The notes: generated from the letters alone by a model not told the origin. A DNA stretch of 64,000 nt from Axinella damicornis (GCA_963931865.1 OZ007513.1:5184168-5248167), one strand, 5' to 3'; numbered from the stretch's first letter, positions 1 to 10,920 are shown. Made by a program: numbers and translations.

Positions 1-401
1 CGTACCGCGTAGCAACAGCTTAGCAACACGCATTCGCAGCACTTCCGGTATTTGAACAAATTCTTCTCATGCCAAGCGCGTGACTTCTACCACGTGGTTT
101 GCTAAAATGGTGGGAGCAATGCTCTGTTGGAAGACGTTTGCTGAAAACCCGGTGAAAATCCGCCGTTAAATGGCCTAGTTACACCTTCGCGATTAATCCT
201 CGTTTTTCTTGGGTTTGCGTGACCTCTCTGGACGAAGGGGAAGTTTTCTGGAGCGAGAGAAACGACTTCCAGTGGAGTCCCAGGCGTCTTCTGGATGTCA
301 CGTGTGGAGTGAATCAACTTACAATTTTTTTGTGCAGTGGACGTCCCCCCGCCCAAGTTGGCACCTTCACGGATCAATGTAAGTTTACTGTAGTAGCTAC
401 C
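1..401. other. no gene recognised
   Basis: Short open frames occur on both strands but none shows a domain, splice-bounded exon or codon pattern I can support. The stretch lies just downstream of the 3' end of the minus-strand RAG1-N-like relic. Confidence 0.3.
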
Positions 402-790
402 TTAGTTGTTAATTGTACATAAATCATCTTTATAACAGTACTGAACAGTTTTACTGCTAATTTTATCAGATTGTTCACTAGTTTTATACTTCTTTGGAGG
501 TGGTTTCCACACCACCAATGTCAGGCACACAGCGAGGTGGTGGTGACGTACAATGGTCTCTAGTCGTCGGACTGTATTGGGCATGTTGAGGTAGTGCCTC
601 TCTAGCTGGTTGATGGCATTGTGGATAGATTCCGCCCCCTGCTCTCCCATGAACCCGAATCCTATGTGCCATCGCTGCAGGAAGGGTACTGCATGGGTTT
701 CTAGCATGTGCAGTTTCGGGGTCACATGTACAGTTGCATTCGGGAAGTTCAGTCGATAGAACGACATGAACTCCCGGATGTACAAATCTG
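402..790 (-). pseudogene. C-terminal exon of a RAG1-N-like transposon protein
   Basis: This minus-strand exon opens after a good acceptor (pyrimidine-rich, TTTTCAG) near 790 and runs about 130 codons to a stop at 402. The protein contains PKLHMLETHAVPFLQRW and GFMGEQGAESIHNAINQLE. I know this block from the C-terminus of long uncharacterised cnidarian and sponge proteins whose N-terminus resembles RAG1. It lies downstream, on the same strand, of the RAG1-N-like exons at 1391-2507. The middle of such proteins, several hundred residues, is missing: only about 600 bp separate the pieces and two foldback repeats fill much of that. I infer an internally deleted transposon gene. The block assignment is from memory of the family, not from a search. 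Confidence 0.6.
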
Positions 791-839
791 AAAATGAGTT
801 GACTCTGAATTCAGGTTATGTTAGTAGTATACTTCTACC

Positions 840-963
840 ACAGTGCGTGGGCGTTCCTTTGATGTACCATGGAGGATAAATCGCATAACCTCCACTATGA
901 CGTCATAGCGGAGGTTATGCGATTTATCCTCCGCGGTACATCAAAGGATCGCCACGCTGTGCT
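840..963. repeat. foldback (hairpin) element, first of a pair
   Basis: Arms 856-893 and 910-947 are near-perfect reverse complements around the palindrome CTATGACGTCATAG, and weaker pairing extends outward to about 840 and 963. The arm carries GGAGGATAAATCGCATAACC, also found, partly mutated, in the hairpin at 996-1124, so both belong to one small non-autonomous family. It lies inside the gap of the RAG1-N-like gene. Confidence 0.75.
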
Positions 964-995
964 GAGAATCAGAGAGTTGTAGCTGTCTAGAAGCC

Positions 996-1124
996 GGATC
1001 TACTATGTTGACTCGGAGTTTATGCAATTTATCCTTCTTGGGAAAGTTTAGCCTTGGCTTCGCCTCGGCCAAACTTTCCCACGGAGGATAAATCGCACAA
1101 CCTCCGTGTCAACGTAGTAGATCC
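996..1124. repeat. foldback element, second of a pair
   Basis: The ends GGATCTACTATGTTGAC (996-1012) and GTCAACGTAGTAGATCC (1108-1124) pair with a single mismatch. An inner stem pairs GGGAAAGTTTAGCC with GGCCAAACTTTCCC. The right half repeats the GGAGGATAAATCGCA core of the hairpin at 840-963. Confidence 0.75.
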
Positions 1125-1390
1125 TATACTACTCACCCAACTTCACAATCTCTCCATCCTTCATTATCCCACCGCTGTCGCAAATACGGTGACAACGAGC
1201 ATAGCTACTCTTTATGAACGCTGAAGCCTTTCAGAAACTCATTTTGAAATGAAGTGCACTTCCTATTTGAGGAGTGTCATTCGAAATTAAGTGCATCATT
1301 CTTATAGGCGCATATTTCCTCCCTGTGATGTCAGAGGCGCATGCGCCTAATAACGAGCGCAACTACGGTACTGTACTTATGTGGTGTCAC

Positions 1391-1674
1391 CTCCTGAGTG
1401 CCCACATCTCATTCCAATGAATGCCGAGGTCCGCTTTCAGTGCCAATCCCTCCTCAACAGGTATCTGTACCTGGAGTGGTTTAGACTGGAGGAACAGCTG
1501 CTGCCTCTCTTCCTCACTTACACTGGCAACCTCATCCCGGAGCTGTTCTGTGTGTGCTCCGCCACTCATAGCCGTCCGGATGCTGCCAATCTCTGCTGAC
1601 CTTTGGTGGCGAGTCCTTACACTGGCTTTCTGTGAGTCAATCCGTGGTGTTGTGACACTGACCATTGCAACATT
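1391..1674 (-). pseudogene. middle exon of the RAG1-N-like transposon gene
   Basis: The exon starts after TCTTAG at 1676-1675 and ends at GGAG|GTGAC (donor at 1390). It joins in phase 0 to the exon ending at 1734 across a 59-bp intron with GT and AG ends. It encodes about 94 residues, basic and polar, ending ALKADLGIHWNEMWALRR. An 'LKADL...W..+R+L' segment follows the zinc-binding region in related long proteins, which supports the link. It ends in phase 2. No following exon with the missing catalytic-type core is visible before 790. Confidence 0.5.
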
Positions 1675-1733
1675 CTAAGACGAATGAATTATGTGTGTCT
1701 ATCTTATAAGTATACTACTACAGAGTACATTAC

Positions 1734-2507
1734 CTGCCCCTTTGTATTGCACCTAATTACGGAACCAGCACTTGGAGCTACCCTCTGGGCCAGGATACCA
1801 ACCGTCTTCACCTCCATGGGGGTGGGAGAGGATGTAGACGTACCATCCCAAAGCTGCCGCACTGTGACCTTGGAAGGTGAGGGTGGTTGAACCTTACGAC
1901 ACTCTGACTGATTGTGTGTGCGCAAGTGTTGCAACTCCATCATTGCAGTGCATCCTTCTCTATCACAGTTCACCAGGAGTGTGGCGAGGAGTTTGAGCAC
2001 TACCTCTGATGGCCTCTGGAGGGTATCTGGTGACAGCTTGTGTGACTGATCTTCACAGGGGCAGGACAGGTCATCGCTGTCAATGCGACTCCTGACACAA
2101 GTGGCACACAAGTAGGCATAAACTCACTGCAGATCTGAGAGGGAGATGGACGCCGGCTCACAGAATCTGGAAATATGCAGTGGAGAGCTAGACTTATGGC
2201 TCGGCGGGCTGATGGTTAGAATGTGTTGCCGTAATACCCGCTTCCCGTCATCCTTTGGTCTACCACGGGTCTCCCTCCTTGTTGAGACGCCTGAAAGTGC
2301 TCGCACACTGGACATTCGGCGTCTCCATGAGGGACCCACTTGAAAGGAGATAGTGCCGTCTCCCTGATGTCGCCACTGGCGTCAGCCTCCTCCAACTTTC
2401 GCAGCGTCAAATAACATCTGTTGCAGAAGGTTATTGGATGTACCTCCTGGTTGTCTTGGCTTGTGTTGATGTCAGCCACAGCAAGTAGTTCCCTGTGTTT
2501 TCCAACA
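1734..2507 (-). pseudogene. RAG1 N-terminal-like zinc-binding region, broken
   Basis: Reading leftward from an acceptor (CCCACAG) at 2508, the frame gives HPITFCNRCY, then FKWVPHGDAECPVCEHF. This is the pattern of the RAG1 N-terminal region (HPxxFCxxC, then W-P-H-x4-CxxC). After a one-base frameshift near 2270 the frame continues through a GRPKDDGKR stretch to an in-frame TGA at 2126-2124. Beyond it lie CATCVRS and CPCEDQ, which look like half a RING finger. Then comes PSEVVLKLLATLLVNCDREG with a following CxxH-type finger, as in the RAG1 RING/ZFA block. The exon ends TKGQ|GTAATG at 1734. RAG1-N-like mobile genes (N-RAG-TP) are known from molluscs and other invertebrates. The frameshift, the stop and the shortened RING mark a dead copy. 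Confidence 0.68.
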
Positions 2508-3480
2508 CTGTGGGCATACCCCTTAACTCATTACCTACTACTGCAAACAGCTTAAAGAAGCAGGAGAGCATGTACAAAGTATTAACGCCTAATATTAAAC
2601 CCCCTATATAAATTCTTATGGGCTTATGGGTAATCTCAGGGCTCATTTGGCTGCTACGGGGTGCAATGGGTTAATCACCATTCCGCATACCCTGCATCAT
2701 TTTGCCACCTGTCTTTGATGGTATTGCATACCTTCCATGCTCTTCAAGAAAAATTATAAGTTGAATGTAGATAATTGTGAAGTAAAGTACCACCCTTCTA
2801 CTATGTTTCCATGCAAATTTGTACCTGTATAAACTTCCAGTTTTGCATGGGTGGAGAAACAGCAGACCACCTCCGCGTTGACCTGGCAGGTACGGTTAAT
2901 TATGTTGCATGCGCAGTTCGTTTAGCGTGAAGCAGCTGCTGCGTGACCGTTTCCATGGTGTTCCCAAGGGGCATGACTGGACTTTGGTAAGGTAGCTTAG
3001 TTATACTGTGCGTAGTTACCGTTGTGGTAGCCTGGCAACTCTGATGTGCATGAGCTTTGCTACCATGGCTATAACGTACTGTGTACCATAAATAGTTGCG
3101 TAATAATCTAATAATGCGCTATGACCCGCATGAAACACCCGTGTGCACCCATCACTAGTCACCTGACCAAGAATAGCCACTCGCTCAGGCAACTCTTTAG
3201 GATATGATATCCCTGTGTACATGTACTGTGGTCACTTCATCGGCTTCACGCTTGCGCACTGACATGGGCCTTGGTACACTGCGACTTAATCTTGACTCAC
3301 TGTTAGGCAGTCTCGATAATCATAAGTTATGAAACAAAATGTTTGATAGAAATCGTAATACACATGTAATACAAAATTACGCAAAACAATTCACTTCATT
3401 TCAGCAACAGAAAAACAAGAGTCTGGTCGCATACGTGAACAAAGAGGATTGGCAATATAGCCAGATCTCTCTTTCTGTCG
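2508..3480. other. no gene recognised
   Basis: The N-terminal exon expected upstream of the RAG1-N-like exon was not found here. Open frames on the minus strand at 2431-2646 and 3016-3222 have no recognisable features. Confidence 0.3.
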
Positions 3481-3503
3481 TCATGCTAGTGGCACACACA
3501 CAC

Positions 3504-4150
3504 GATGGTAGTTCGCTTCAGCATGTCGAAGAGGAAAGATGGCGTGGTTTGGCTGATATACAGATGTTTCCTTTGAGCACCGAACAAGGCAAGACCACAT
3601 TTGAGAGCTTCGGACTTGCATGTTCCTGGCACCCCAAACAGGAAAGGCCCACCCATGCTCCCGATGACATGCTGGTAGGTGGCTCCCATTATGCAGCACG
3701 CCATGACTGCTGCTGCAGGGATGAAATTTTCCGGCATGAAAGCTTGAATTGCCTGGCAGAGGTCATACATTGCCTCCCCTTCATCAAGAGGTGTGGCAAT
3801 TGAGCATGCACTGATTAGTGCATTCATTAATCCTGCTTGTCTTTCGAGCCATAGAACTGGTGATTCTTCGTCACTCAAAGCCGTTCCGTTAGACTGATTG
3901 ATGACCACTTGTGGTGAGAACACCCACAGCACTCTCTTCTCCGACTGAGTTCACACCAATGGTTTGCGCTGCACTGACTTTGCGACAGGTGTCACTTTGT
4001 AGCAAGTCTCCAGTCATTTGCATCAGCAATCGTTTCAGCTCAGCTTCGGTGGCTACTAGGAAGAGTGCTCCCCCAGGAAAGACTTGGTTGAGGTAGCCAC
4101 AGAGCTGCTTGACTTTTCCAGACAATTCAGTCATTGGAAGGAAGCATTCC
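3504..4150 (-). pseudogene. P-loop NTPase-like exon, frameshifted
   Basis: The exon follows a CAACAG acceptor at 4151 and ends at ACCATC|GTGTGT (donor at 3503). It begins ECFLPMTELSGKVKQLCGYL and later has PFLFGVPGTCKSEALKCGLA. The latter is a Walker A-like loop (G-x4-G-K-S expected) in which the glycine before K is cysteine. The flanking order (VFSPQ..., FIPAAAVMACCIMGATYQ, Walker loop, ALFGAQ) matches uncharacterised P-loop proteins I recall from sponges and cnidarians. Function is unknown. Near 3930 the reading must shift by one base between ...VGEESAV and LWVFSPQ, so this copy is either a pseudogene or carries a sequence error. Confidence 0.5.
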
Positions 4151-4552
4151 CTGTTGATTGATCAGTATACATGCAGACGTCATAATACTGCATTGTGGTA
4201 CGAGAGCTTTATTTATTATTTATATAGGATGAGTCATTATAATTATATATAACAGTTGTAAGGTTGTGCATGTGCAAGCATGCATTGAAAAGCAGGAATG
4301 AATCGTGGTAAACCCGCATAGATAATTATAAGCATACGACTATATTATGGCCAAAACCTGGGTGCAAATTCAATGTTTGTGCATGGGTCAGCCCACTCAG
4401 GCAACTAGTTTTTAGCAAGGGTTGGAAATGGCTGTGCTCTCTGTTTCACCATTGGAGCAGTTCAGTTATTGAGCCTGAGAACAAGCTACATTGTACACTA
4501 GTACTGTATGCCGAATGGTCTGTAACATGGTCGGTTGTTTAACATGACTAGC

Positions 4553-4750
4553 TCACTCACCGATGTTTTGTGGTGATGTGTGTGTGGGGTTGTGGAGTGG
4601 TGGTGCAGAAGGTTGAGGTGAGGGATTGTAGGGTGACGGTGGTGTGTGTGTGTGATGTGTGGGGATGGGGAGTTCTGTGGGAGGTGTGGTGACGTTGGAG
4701 AGGGTAGTGTTGGGTTGTATTGCTGACACGTTGGATGTTGTGGGATGCAC
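4553..4750. repeat. TG-rich simple sequence
   Basis: The plus strand is rich in TGTG and GGTG words. Open frames over it code only for threonine, proline and serine runs and are not supported. Confidence 0.6.
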
Positions 4751-4754
4751 CCCA

Positions 4755-4964
4755 GAGGTTGGCTAGGTCAGGGTTGAATGGGACTAACCATGCTGTCCTC
4801 TTCGTACTGGGGTACTGAAAGCCATGCTCCCCTCCCTCCCTCCCTTCGAAACAGCATTCTGGTTGCATCAACCATGCAATTCCCATCTTCTGGACAATCC
4901 TCCTGAGATACATATATAGCAACTCAGTTTTGAAATATCCTATTCCTATCCCTGAAATTTTCAT
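4755..4964 (-). other. unassigned minus-strand open segment
   Basis: About 65 codons read GIGYFKTELLYMYLRRIV followed by KMGIAWLMQPEC and end WLVPFNPDLANLWG. The composition is protein-like and it lies upstream of the P-loop exon on the same strand, so it could be part of that gene. No splice link or motif proves this. Confidence 0.25.
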
Positions 4965-4989
4965 TGAGTTTCACTTGCATGTGCGGTTA

Positions 4990-5190
4990 ATTGTATGCGG
5001 CATGTTCTGGGGTTTCCAAATGATCTTCCATGTGGCTAATTGGATCATTGAGGGTGATCTCATCATTCTCTTCAACAAAACTAGCAACCTCCAGGATTGC
5101 ATCTGTCCCTTCTTTGTCTTGTGGATGACCCAGCTTAGCCCTTTTGGAAATGTGCATTTCGTGGTCATGAACTGCTTCTTCGTATGAAAA
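4990..5190 (-). CDS. possible acidic exon upstream of the P-loop exon
   Basis: One minus frame reads YEEAVHDHEMHISKRAKLGH, continues through DAILEVASFVEENDEITLND and stops after EHAAYN near 4992. The balanced, acidic composition is more protein-like than the competing frames. It could be an N-terminal exon of the P-loop gene, but splice sites are not convincing. Confidence 0.3.
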
Positions 5191-5204
5191 TTAACGCTAC
5201 ACAC

Positions 5205-5470
5205 TTTGTGTAAACTGCATCTGCCACATGCAGGTCATGAACATTCAAAAGCCTTGCTTGTACAGTTCTGCCCAGGTATCACCTCTTTCATGACACCTTG
5301 CCAAGATTGTGTCCTTCATTTCAACCGTTTTGACTAGAAATACATCACAACACTTCCAATGTTGCTGGTTCACTGCAGAGCTTTTCTGCTGACAAAAGTA
5401 CAAGTTTAGTTCTTGTTTGAAAACATAAACTTTTAAAAAATTGCAGAAAATGTGAAATTATTATGAGGGG
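5205..5470. other. no gene recognised
   Basis: AT-rich intergenic sequence before the repeat copy at 5477. Nothing supported. Confidence 0.3.
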
Positions 5471-5476
5471 CAACCG

Positions 5477-6172
<696 letters not shown>

Positions 6173-6677
6173 TAGCAGATCTGCACCAAGTAGCATGCCA
6201 TCCACAGCCAGATCTATCAGTGGTTCAACATCGAGTTTGACTACTTCAGCAAAACAAGCACACCACAGCAAACTGTGTGAGTAGGCATGAGATGAGTATC
6301 AGAGACAATTACAATCTTTTGCAGTGCATTACAGAGGCAATGTAAGGATCTTTCATCTGACCATATACATACTACCCGCCAGGGATTGGAAATGCTTGTG
6401 TTAATTATGCTGAACTCATGTACAGGGGCGGTGAAATCCTGTGAACTCCATGGCATTTCGAGTGCTAACCAGCTGTGGTAATGAATACTGGTATCACCTT
6501 AACATGTGGAAGTCCCTGAGTCAATTGTGTCGGTTACGCACTGTAGTACTGCCCTTTTCAGCTCAATTGGAACTTTCAGAATGACGGATAACATGAGAAA
6601 CAGGAAGCAATAATTACAAAACTTGTGTATAATGACATAAGTATCACATGCTTGCCACTTGCTCACTGACTCCTAAC

Positions 6678-6835
6678 ATAACATACTGTTTGAGCCAGGA
6701 CGCCGTAAAGGTTACAGTGAGGACCACAGATGGAGGATTGTGTGGAAGCATAAAATTCAAGAGTGGAACGTTCAAGATATTGCACGCAATCTATCAACCA
6801 ATTTTCAGGACCCTGAAGAAGTTAGGCTCTACTAG
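6678..6835 (+). pseudogene. helix-turn-helix scrap of a Tc1/IS630-like transposase
   Basis: One plus frame reads RRKGYSEDHRWRIVWKHKIQ then EWNVQDIARNLSTN before a TAG. 'YSEDxRWRIVW...I..I' is the usual opening of the N-terminal helix-turn-helix of Tc1-type or IS630-type transposases and related paired-like DNA-binding domains. No DDE catalytic domain follows within the next 2 kb, so it is a short relic or a stray exon. Confidence 0.45.
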
Positions 6836-6998
6836 TAAGGAAATACAATGCATGGACGCCTTTGTCTTGGCTGGCGATGTTTGTTCTTTGAGTAATCCAA
6901 TCATTTTTAAATGATCTTTTTCAGTGAAAGGTTGCCGAAAGATTAGAGATGCCGATCCTTTGGAAGGTGTATGGTCTATGCAGAAAAGTAATATATAT

Positions 6999-7635
6999 TA
7001 TGTTCCGCACAGAATTTGCGCAATCTCGGGATTGTGCTGCGCATTCTCGGAATTCGAAAATTGCATGTTAAACTCGAGATTGCGCAAAGGTCTTGCACAA
7101 TCTTGAGACACTTGTGCAATCTCGAGATTGTGCATGCAGTATCTGCGAACTTCATGAGTGATTTGTCATGTAGTTGGTTGCCGCTCGTTGCAGTCTTTGG
7201 CGGAATGACAGTGCGGTACCGTTCACATGAAAGATCGACGACGATTCTGACCAAGCTGTGGTCCACACTCGCTTACCGTGGGCCTGGGACAAAGTTGTAA
7301 GCACTGTAACAATGGCTGCTCTGCTCTCTTCGACTCGACTCACCTAAGCCAGTACTAGTAGCCTCATTCTTCAGACCTTCTCACCCCAGCGATTGTCGCT
7401 TGCAGTACTAATAACTGGGGTGAACTGCGAGCGACAAACGCTGGGGTGAGAAGACCTGGGCACGAGGCTACCATTCCAGTCGCAATCTCAAGATTGTGCA
7501 CGTGTATTTTTCGTGATCGCGCACTCATGCTGTGCGATCTCGACATTGGCACGCAATTTCAGGATTCCAAGAATGTGCAGCGAAATCTCAAGATTGCACA
7601 AATTCCTAAATTGTGCAGAACATAATATGCTGACA
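6999..7635. mobile_element. foldback element with GCAATCTCGAGATTGTGC palindromes
   Basis: The left arm (about 6999-7135) and right arm (about 7490-7635) are diverged inverted copies beginning near TATTATGTTC and ending at CAATCTCGAGATTGTGC-like words. Each arm is built from repeated 16-18 bp palindromes of the type GCAATCTCGAGATTGC. The centre holds the small TAGCCTC element at 7359-7470. No gene inside. Confidence 0.65.
7359..7470. mobile_element. TAGCCTC-family element, 112 bp
   Basis: Ends are TAGCCTCATTCTTCAGACC and GACCTGGGCACGAGGCTA with inner inverted words CTCACCCCAGCG/CGCTGGGGTGAG. It belongs to the family with members at 8690, 19102, 36036, 38496, 42757 and 50485. No clear target duplication remains here. 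Confidence 0.65.
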
Positions 7636-8542
7636 ACATAATATGCTGAGAACCATAGTGGTCTAAGCCCACACAAGTGTACAGTACAGATACAACCGTT
7701 TGAAGTAAAAAGCATGCAATTAATTCCAGACTTTTGGTAGGCCTCAAACTATGCCACACATGCTTTGATAACTAATCTAATATCCTTTTGAAGCAATATA
7801 AACAAATGCACAAGCCTTATCAGCTGTGATACATGCTAGCAAAGTCAGCAAAAACCAAAGGAACAAAGTCCTCCCTGTTCATTCTGCTCACTCGAAATGG
7901 GTTGTTCTGCCGAGCTTGAACAGCAACTTGCTCCCAGTCTTCAGGGACATAGATGTATTGCGTCTTCTTTCGAGACTGTTCGACATGTCCGAAATCTTGA
8001 TCGTTAGGCAAATAGGAATGACCGGAGATCATGAACTTGTGATCAATCCTGGTGATTGAATACTCACTGCTGCTTATGATGTGCATCCACAGACAGACTA
8101 AGTAGATATTCCTATTCTGCCCCCCGCACGCATCACTGTAGAGGACGAGGTTAGTAGCATCTGTGTCTATCTCTTTCAAATGCTTCAGGATGCAAGACCC
8201 AACTTCACGTGACCCTCTCGATGCTGTGGCCACATGTGCATGCACTCTCTGTCAGTGGAACAGTCGTGTATTCCCTGGTTGTGCGTCCAGAGTTGACGCT
8301 TGTAGTAGACTACTCCAGTGCTGAGCACGGGAGTCGGCAGTGACTTTTCTAAGTCGAAAGTAAACATCCCTGTGAGATTTTACATATGCTGCATCCTCTT
8401 TGAGTTGCTTTCTGCCTGCACTTTGTGCAACTCCCACTCAAGGGTAAGTTCTCTTTTGCGAGATTCATCGGACTCAGCCTCGTCCTTGATTTTCATTGCA
8501 TCACACACTTTACAGGTATCGGATTTGGGACTGCATAAGAGA

Positions 8543-8544
8543 AT

Positions 8545-8579
<35 letters not shown>

Positions 8580-8638
8580 CTAGAGAGGGCAAGTGAGTGA
8601 GTGCGTACGTGTGTGTGTGTACGTGTGTGTGTGTGTGG
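8543..8638. repeat. GA and GT microsatellites
   Basis: A (GA)n tract at about 8543-8580 is followed by a (GT)n tract at about 8608-8637, inside the second intron of the transposase relic. Confidence 0.9.
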
Positions 8639-8689
8639 CATGCTATACAAGTTAAGTAACACTACTGTATGTGCATGTCTGCATGTAAT

Positions 8690-9077
8690 TAGCCTCGTTC
8701 CTAGGCCGTTCCCACCGCCAGTATTTCATCGCTTCCAGTATGAAATACGGCGGGGGAAGGCGTGGGAGAGCTAGTCACGTGCGATGCCATCAAGTAGACA
8801 CATGGTAGACACACGGAGGGTGGTGCACAATGAAGAATCTCGATGTCCTGTGTTGTACTGTCCGTCCAATGGCTGGATATCAGAGCATTTGCAAGGCAGA
8901 CGATCAATACCGTTCGTTGTTCAGGTATTTTAACGGTTGGTCACCGCCCCCCGTGTGTCTACCATCTGTCTACCTGACATCATCGCACATGACCAGATCT
9001 CCCAGGCTTTCCCCCGCCATATTTCATACTGGAAGTGATGAAATACTGGCGGTGGGAACGGCCTGGGAACGAGGCTA
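8690..9077. mobile_element. TAGCCTC-family element with 9-bp target duplication
   Basis: Begins TAGCCTCGTTCCTAGGCC and ends GGCCTGGGAACGAGGCTA. The outer arms, about 45 bp, pair well, and next to each arm is an inverted word GTATGAAATACGGCGGGGG or its complement. The flanks carry an exact direct repeat GCATGTAAT (8681-8689 and 9078-9086). A 9-bp duplication with long inverted ends fits Mutator-like (MULE) non-autonomous elements. It sits in an intron of the transposase relic. Confidence 0.8.
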
Positions 9078-10479
9078 GCATGTAATAGCACATACCTTCC
9101 AAATGAGAGGTTGAACTTCTCGTTGAATACTTTGCGGTAGATCCATTCGGATGCTGCCTGAACATTCTCCCGTTCCCATTTCTCTTTATACAGCTGGTAC
9201 ATCTTCTGAATGGACAGATACGGATTCAAGAACTGTCGATGCGGGTTGTCTTTCCGCGAATAGTGAGATTTGTACCGAGGAAAGGAGTTGATGTGTGCTA
9301 CGACGCTGTCTACAGTGTCCGGCTTAGTCTTATTCCCAGGCTTATGTCTTCCTCTTTGATCGCAGTGAAGCGTTCCACCAGCAGCTTCATGAGCTTTTAA
9401 GGCTCGATCGAGACGCCCGTTGGACACACCATGCATAGAAAGGAACACTTTTTTGCACACCTGTACTGAAACTGATCCTCTCTTGACGTAGAACACGCGT
9501 GAGTACTGCCTTCGCGATTGGGTGCCACTGGGGGAGTATCGCCGAGACACTGGCAAAACGTTTACACAGCCACACAAGTAGGCGTTTTGTACATCGAAGT
9601 TGGCTGTAGCCCAGAAGCCATCAAAGATACACTTTCTTTCAGTTGACGATAGCTTTTCACAACAGCAAGAGGAACATCCACAAGTATCGTCGACTTTTCG
9701 GGCAGCAACCTAGTGTGCATAGTATGAAACAGAATATAATGTGCATGAAGAGAAAGAAGGAATTAGGAAGAATTACCTCTTTGCCAGGGGCAGAAGTGTA
9801 TTGTTTTCCAGCGTTTCGTAGCCCAATCCTTTTGTTCTTTTTCCACATTTGTGGCCTATGCACTCTCTTACGACTTTTAGGGGTTTCATGAATAGACTCG
9901 GTATGGTTCTCGGGATCACTCTGTCCCACTGTTTGGCTTCTTGCTCTACCACCAGCTTCAGTAGGAGTTTCCCCATCTGATTCTCCAGACTCGTGGTAGT
10001 GTCGTGAAGTACTAGCTCCACCATCAGCAAGGGTAAGTTCAGCAGGAGTCTGATCATCGTCCATAGCAGTAACTAGATCGTCTTTGTTTCTGCTAGAACA
10101 ACCAACCTCTTGCTCATCCTCGCGAATTGCCATCAAGACTACCATCAGAGTCAAGTTCTTCAAGCTCGCTCCTGCTCAGACTCGAGTCTAACATTAGCAA
10201 GGCTTTTTCTACTGTAATAGTAGCATTGCCTCTAGCAGCCATGATGAGCGAAGAAACAACCAAGGGGAACCAAACAACTGACCAAACAAACAGATCCTCT
10301 CTGTGCTTTTTTCGTGCTACCAGGAGGAGACAACGTGACGTCATAAAATGAAGCACTGTGATTGGTCAAAACGGGGTTAGAACATTCTGCCTCTGAACTG
10401 AACGGCCTCGCAATATAATAGCAGAAGTAAATAGGCGTGTATTAGAGTAACTGTTTAAGATTAACAGCTCATAGTTTAA

Positions 10480-10920
10480 GTGAATATTGCTGAGATACAG
10501 GAACACAAAAACGCAAATAAAATACACTTCGAGAAAATTGTGGGTTACACCACTATGGTTCTCAACCCTTCATATACGTATATGCGAATCTCTAATGCTC
10601 TAGATGACTCCGAAGATGACCATGTCAGTGATGATCAACCTGTCGTCGAGCTGGACTCAGGGACCGTGGGTGAGGAGAGTGAAGAAGATGAAGCAGAAGA
10701 GAATGATAGCGATGCAGATGCAGATGAGCTAGGCGACCCGTTTAGTGATGACTCAGATGCTGATTTTTCCCTGCATGTCTGTTTGTCTCAGCTGTTTTGT
10801 GTAGAATGCTTTTGTAACTGTTGTTCCTATGTAAACATGCATGACCTTTGGAAGTGTCCTAATTGTGTACATAGCCCCCCCCCCCCCCCCCCCCCCCCCC
10901 CCCCTTTATGCTGGATGTAG
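10480..10920 (+). CDS. small acidic hypothetical frame
   Basis: An open frame of about 146 codons has an acidic run (EESEEDEAEENDSDADADEL) and then FCVECFCNCC and WKCPNCVH, which could bind metal. It ends in proline codons made by the poly-C tract. It starts shortly upstream of the transposase relic on the other strand. Acidic N-termini are common in transposase genes, but no domain is recognisable and the poly-C end is not a natural protein terminus. Confidence 0.25.
   Translation: MNIAEIQEHKNANKIHFEKIVGYTTMVLNPSYTYMRISNALDDSEDDHVSDDQPVVELDSGTVGEESEEDEAEENDSDADADELGDPFSDDSDADFSLHVCLSQLFCVECFCNCCSYVNMHDLWKCPNCVHSPPPPPPPPPPLCWM
10875..10904. repeat. poly-C tract (30 nt)
   Basis: An uninterrupted run of C, followed by TTTATGCTGGATG and the solo end of a TA-type MITE (GGGACACTACTGTA) at 10933-10946. 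Confidence 0.95.

Larger units (their letters stand above)
7820..10242 (-). pseudogene. DUF7869-type transposase gene, three-part and broken
   Basis: Exon 1 starts at ATG 10242 (MAARGNATITVEKALLMLD), needs a one-base shift near 10140, and ends KQYTSAPGKE|GTAATT at 9777 after the HRPQMWKKNKRIGLRNAGKQ block. A 67-bp intron leads to exon 2 (9709-9096), which has CGCSSCCCEK, DVQNAYLCGCVNV, DQRGRHKPGNKT and FPRYKSHYSRKDNPHRQFL. A 564-bp intron follows, from FNLSFG|GTATGT to ATGCAG at 8531. Exon 3 begins PKSDTCKVCDAMK, has an in-frame TAA near 8384 and a frame change near 8230. It then reads NLVLYSDACGGQNRN and SGHSYLPNDQDFGHVE, ending at 7820. These blocks in this order are those of the DUF7869/IS4EU-like DDE transposase family as I know it. 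Two frameshifts, one stop and an early end indicate a dead copy. Confidence 0.72.

Noticed and set aside
8930..9080. Extension of the transposase exon into SLVPRPFPPP-type residues
   Set aside because: This part is read through the donor at 9095 into the TAGCCTC element, so it is intron sequence.
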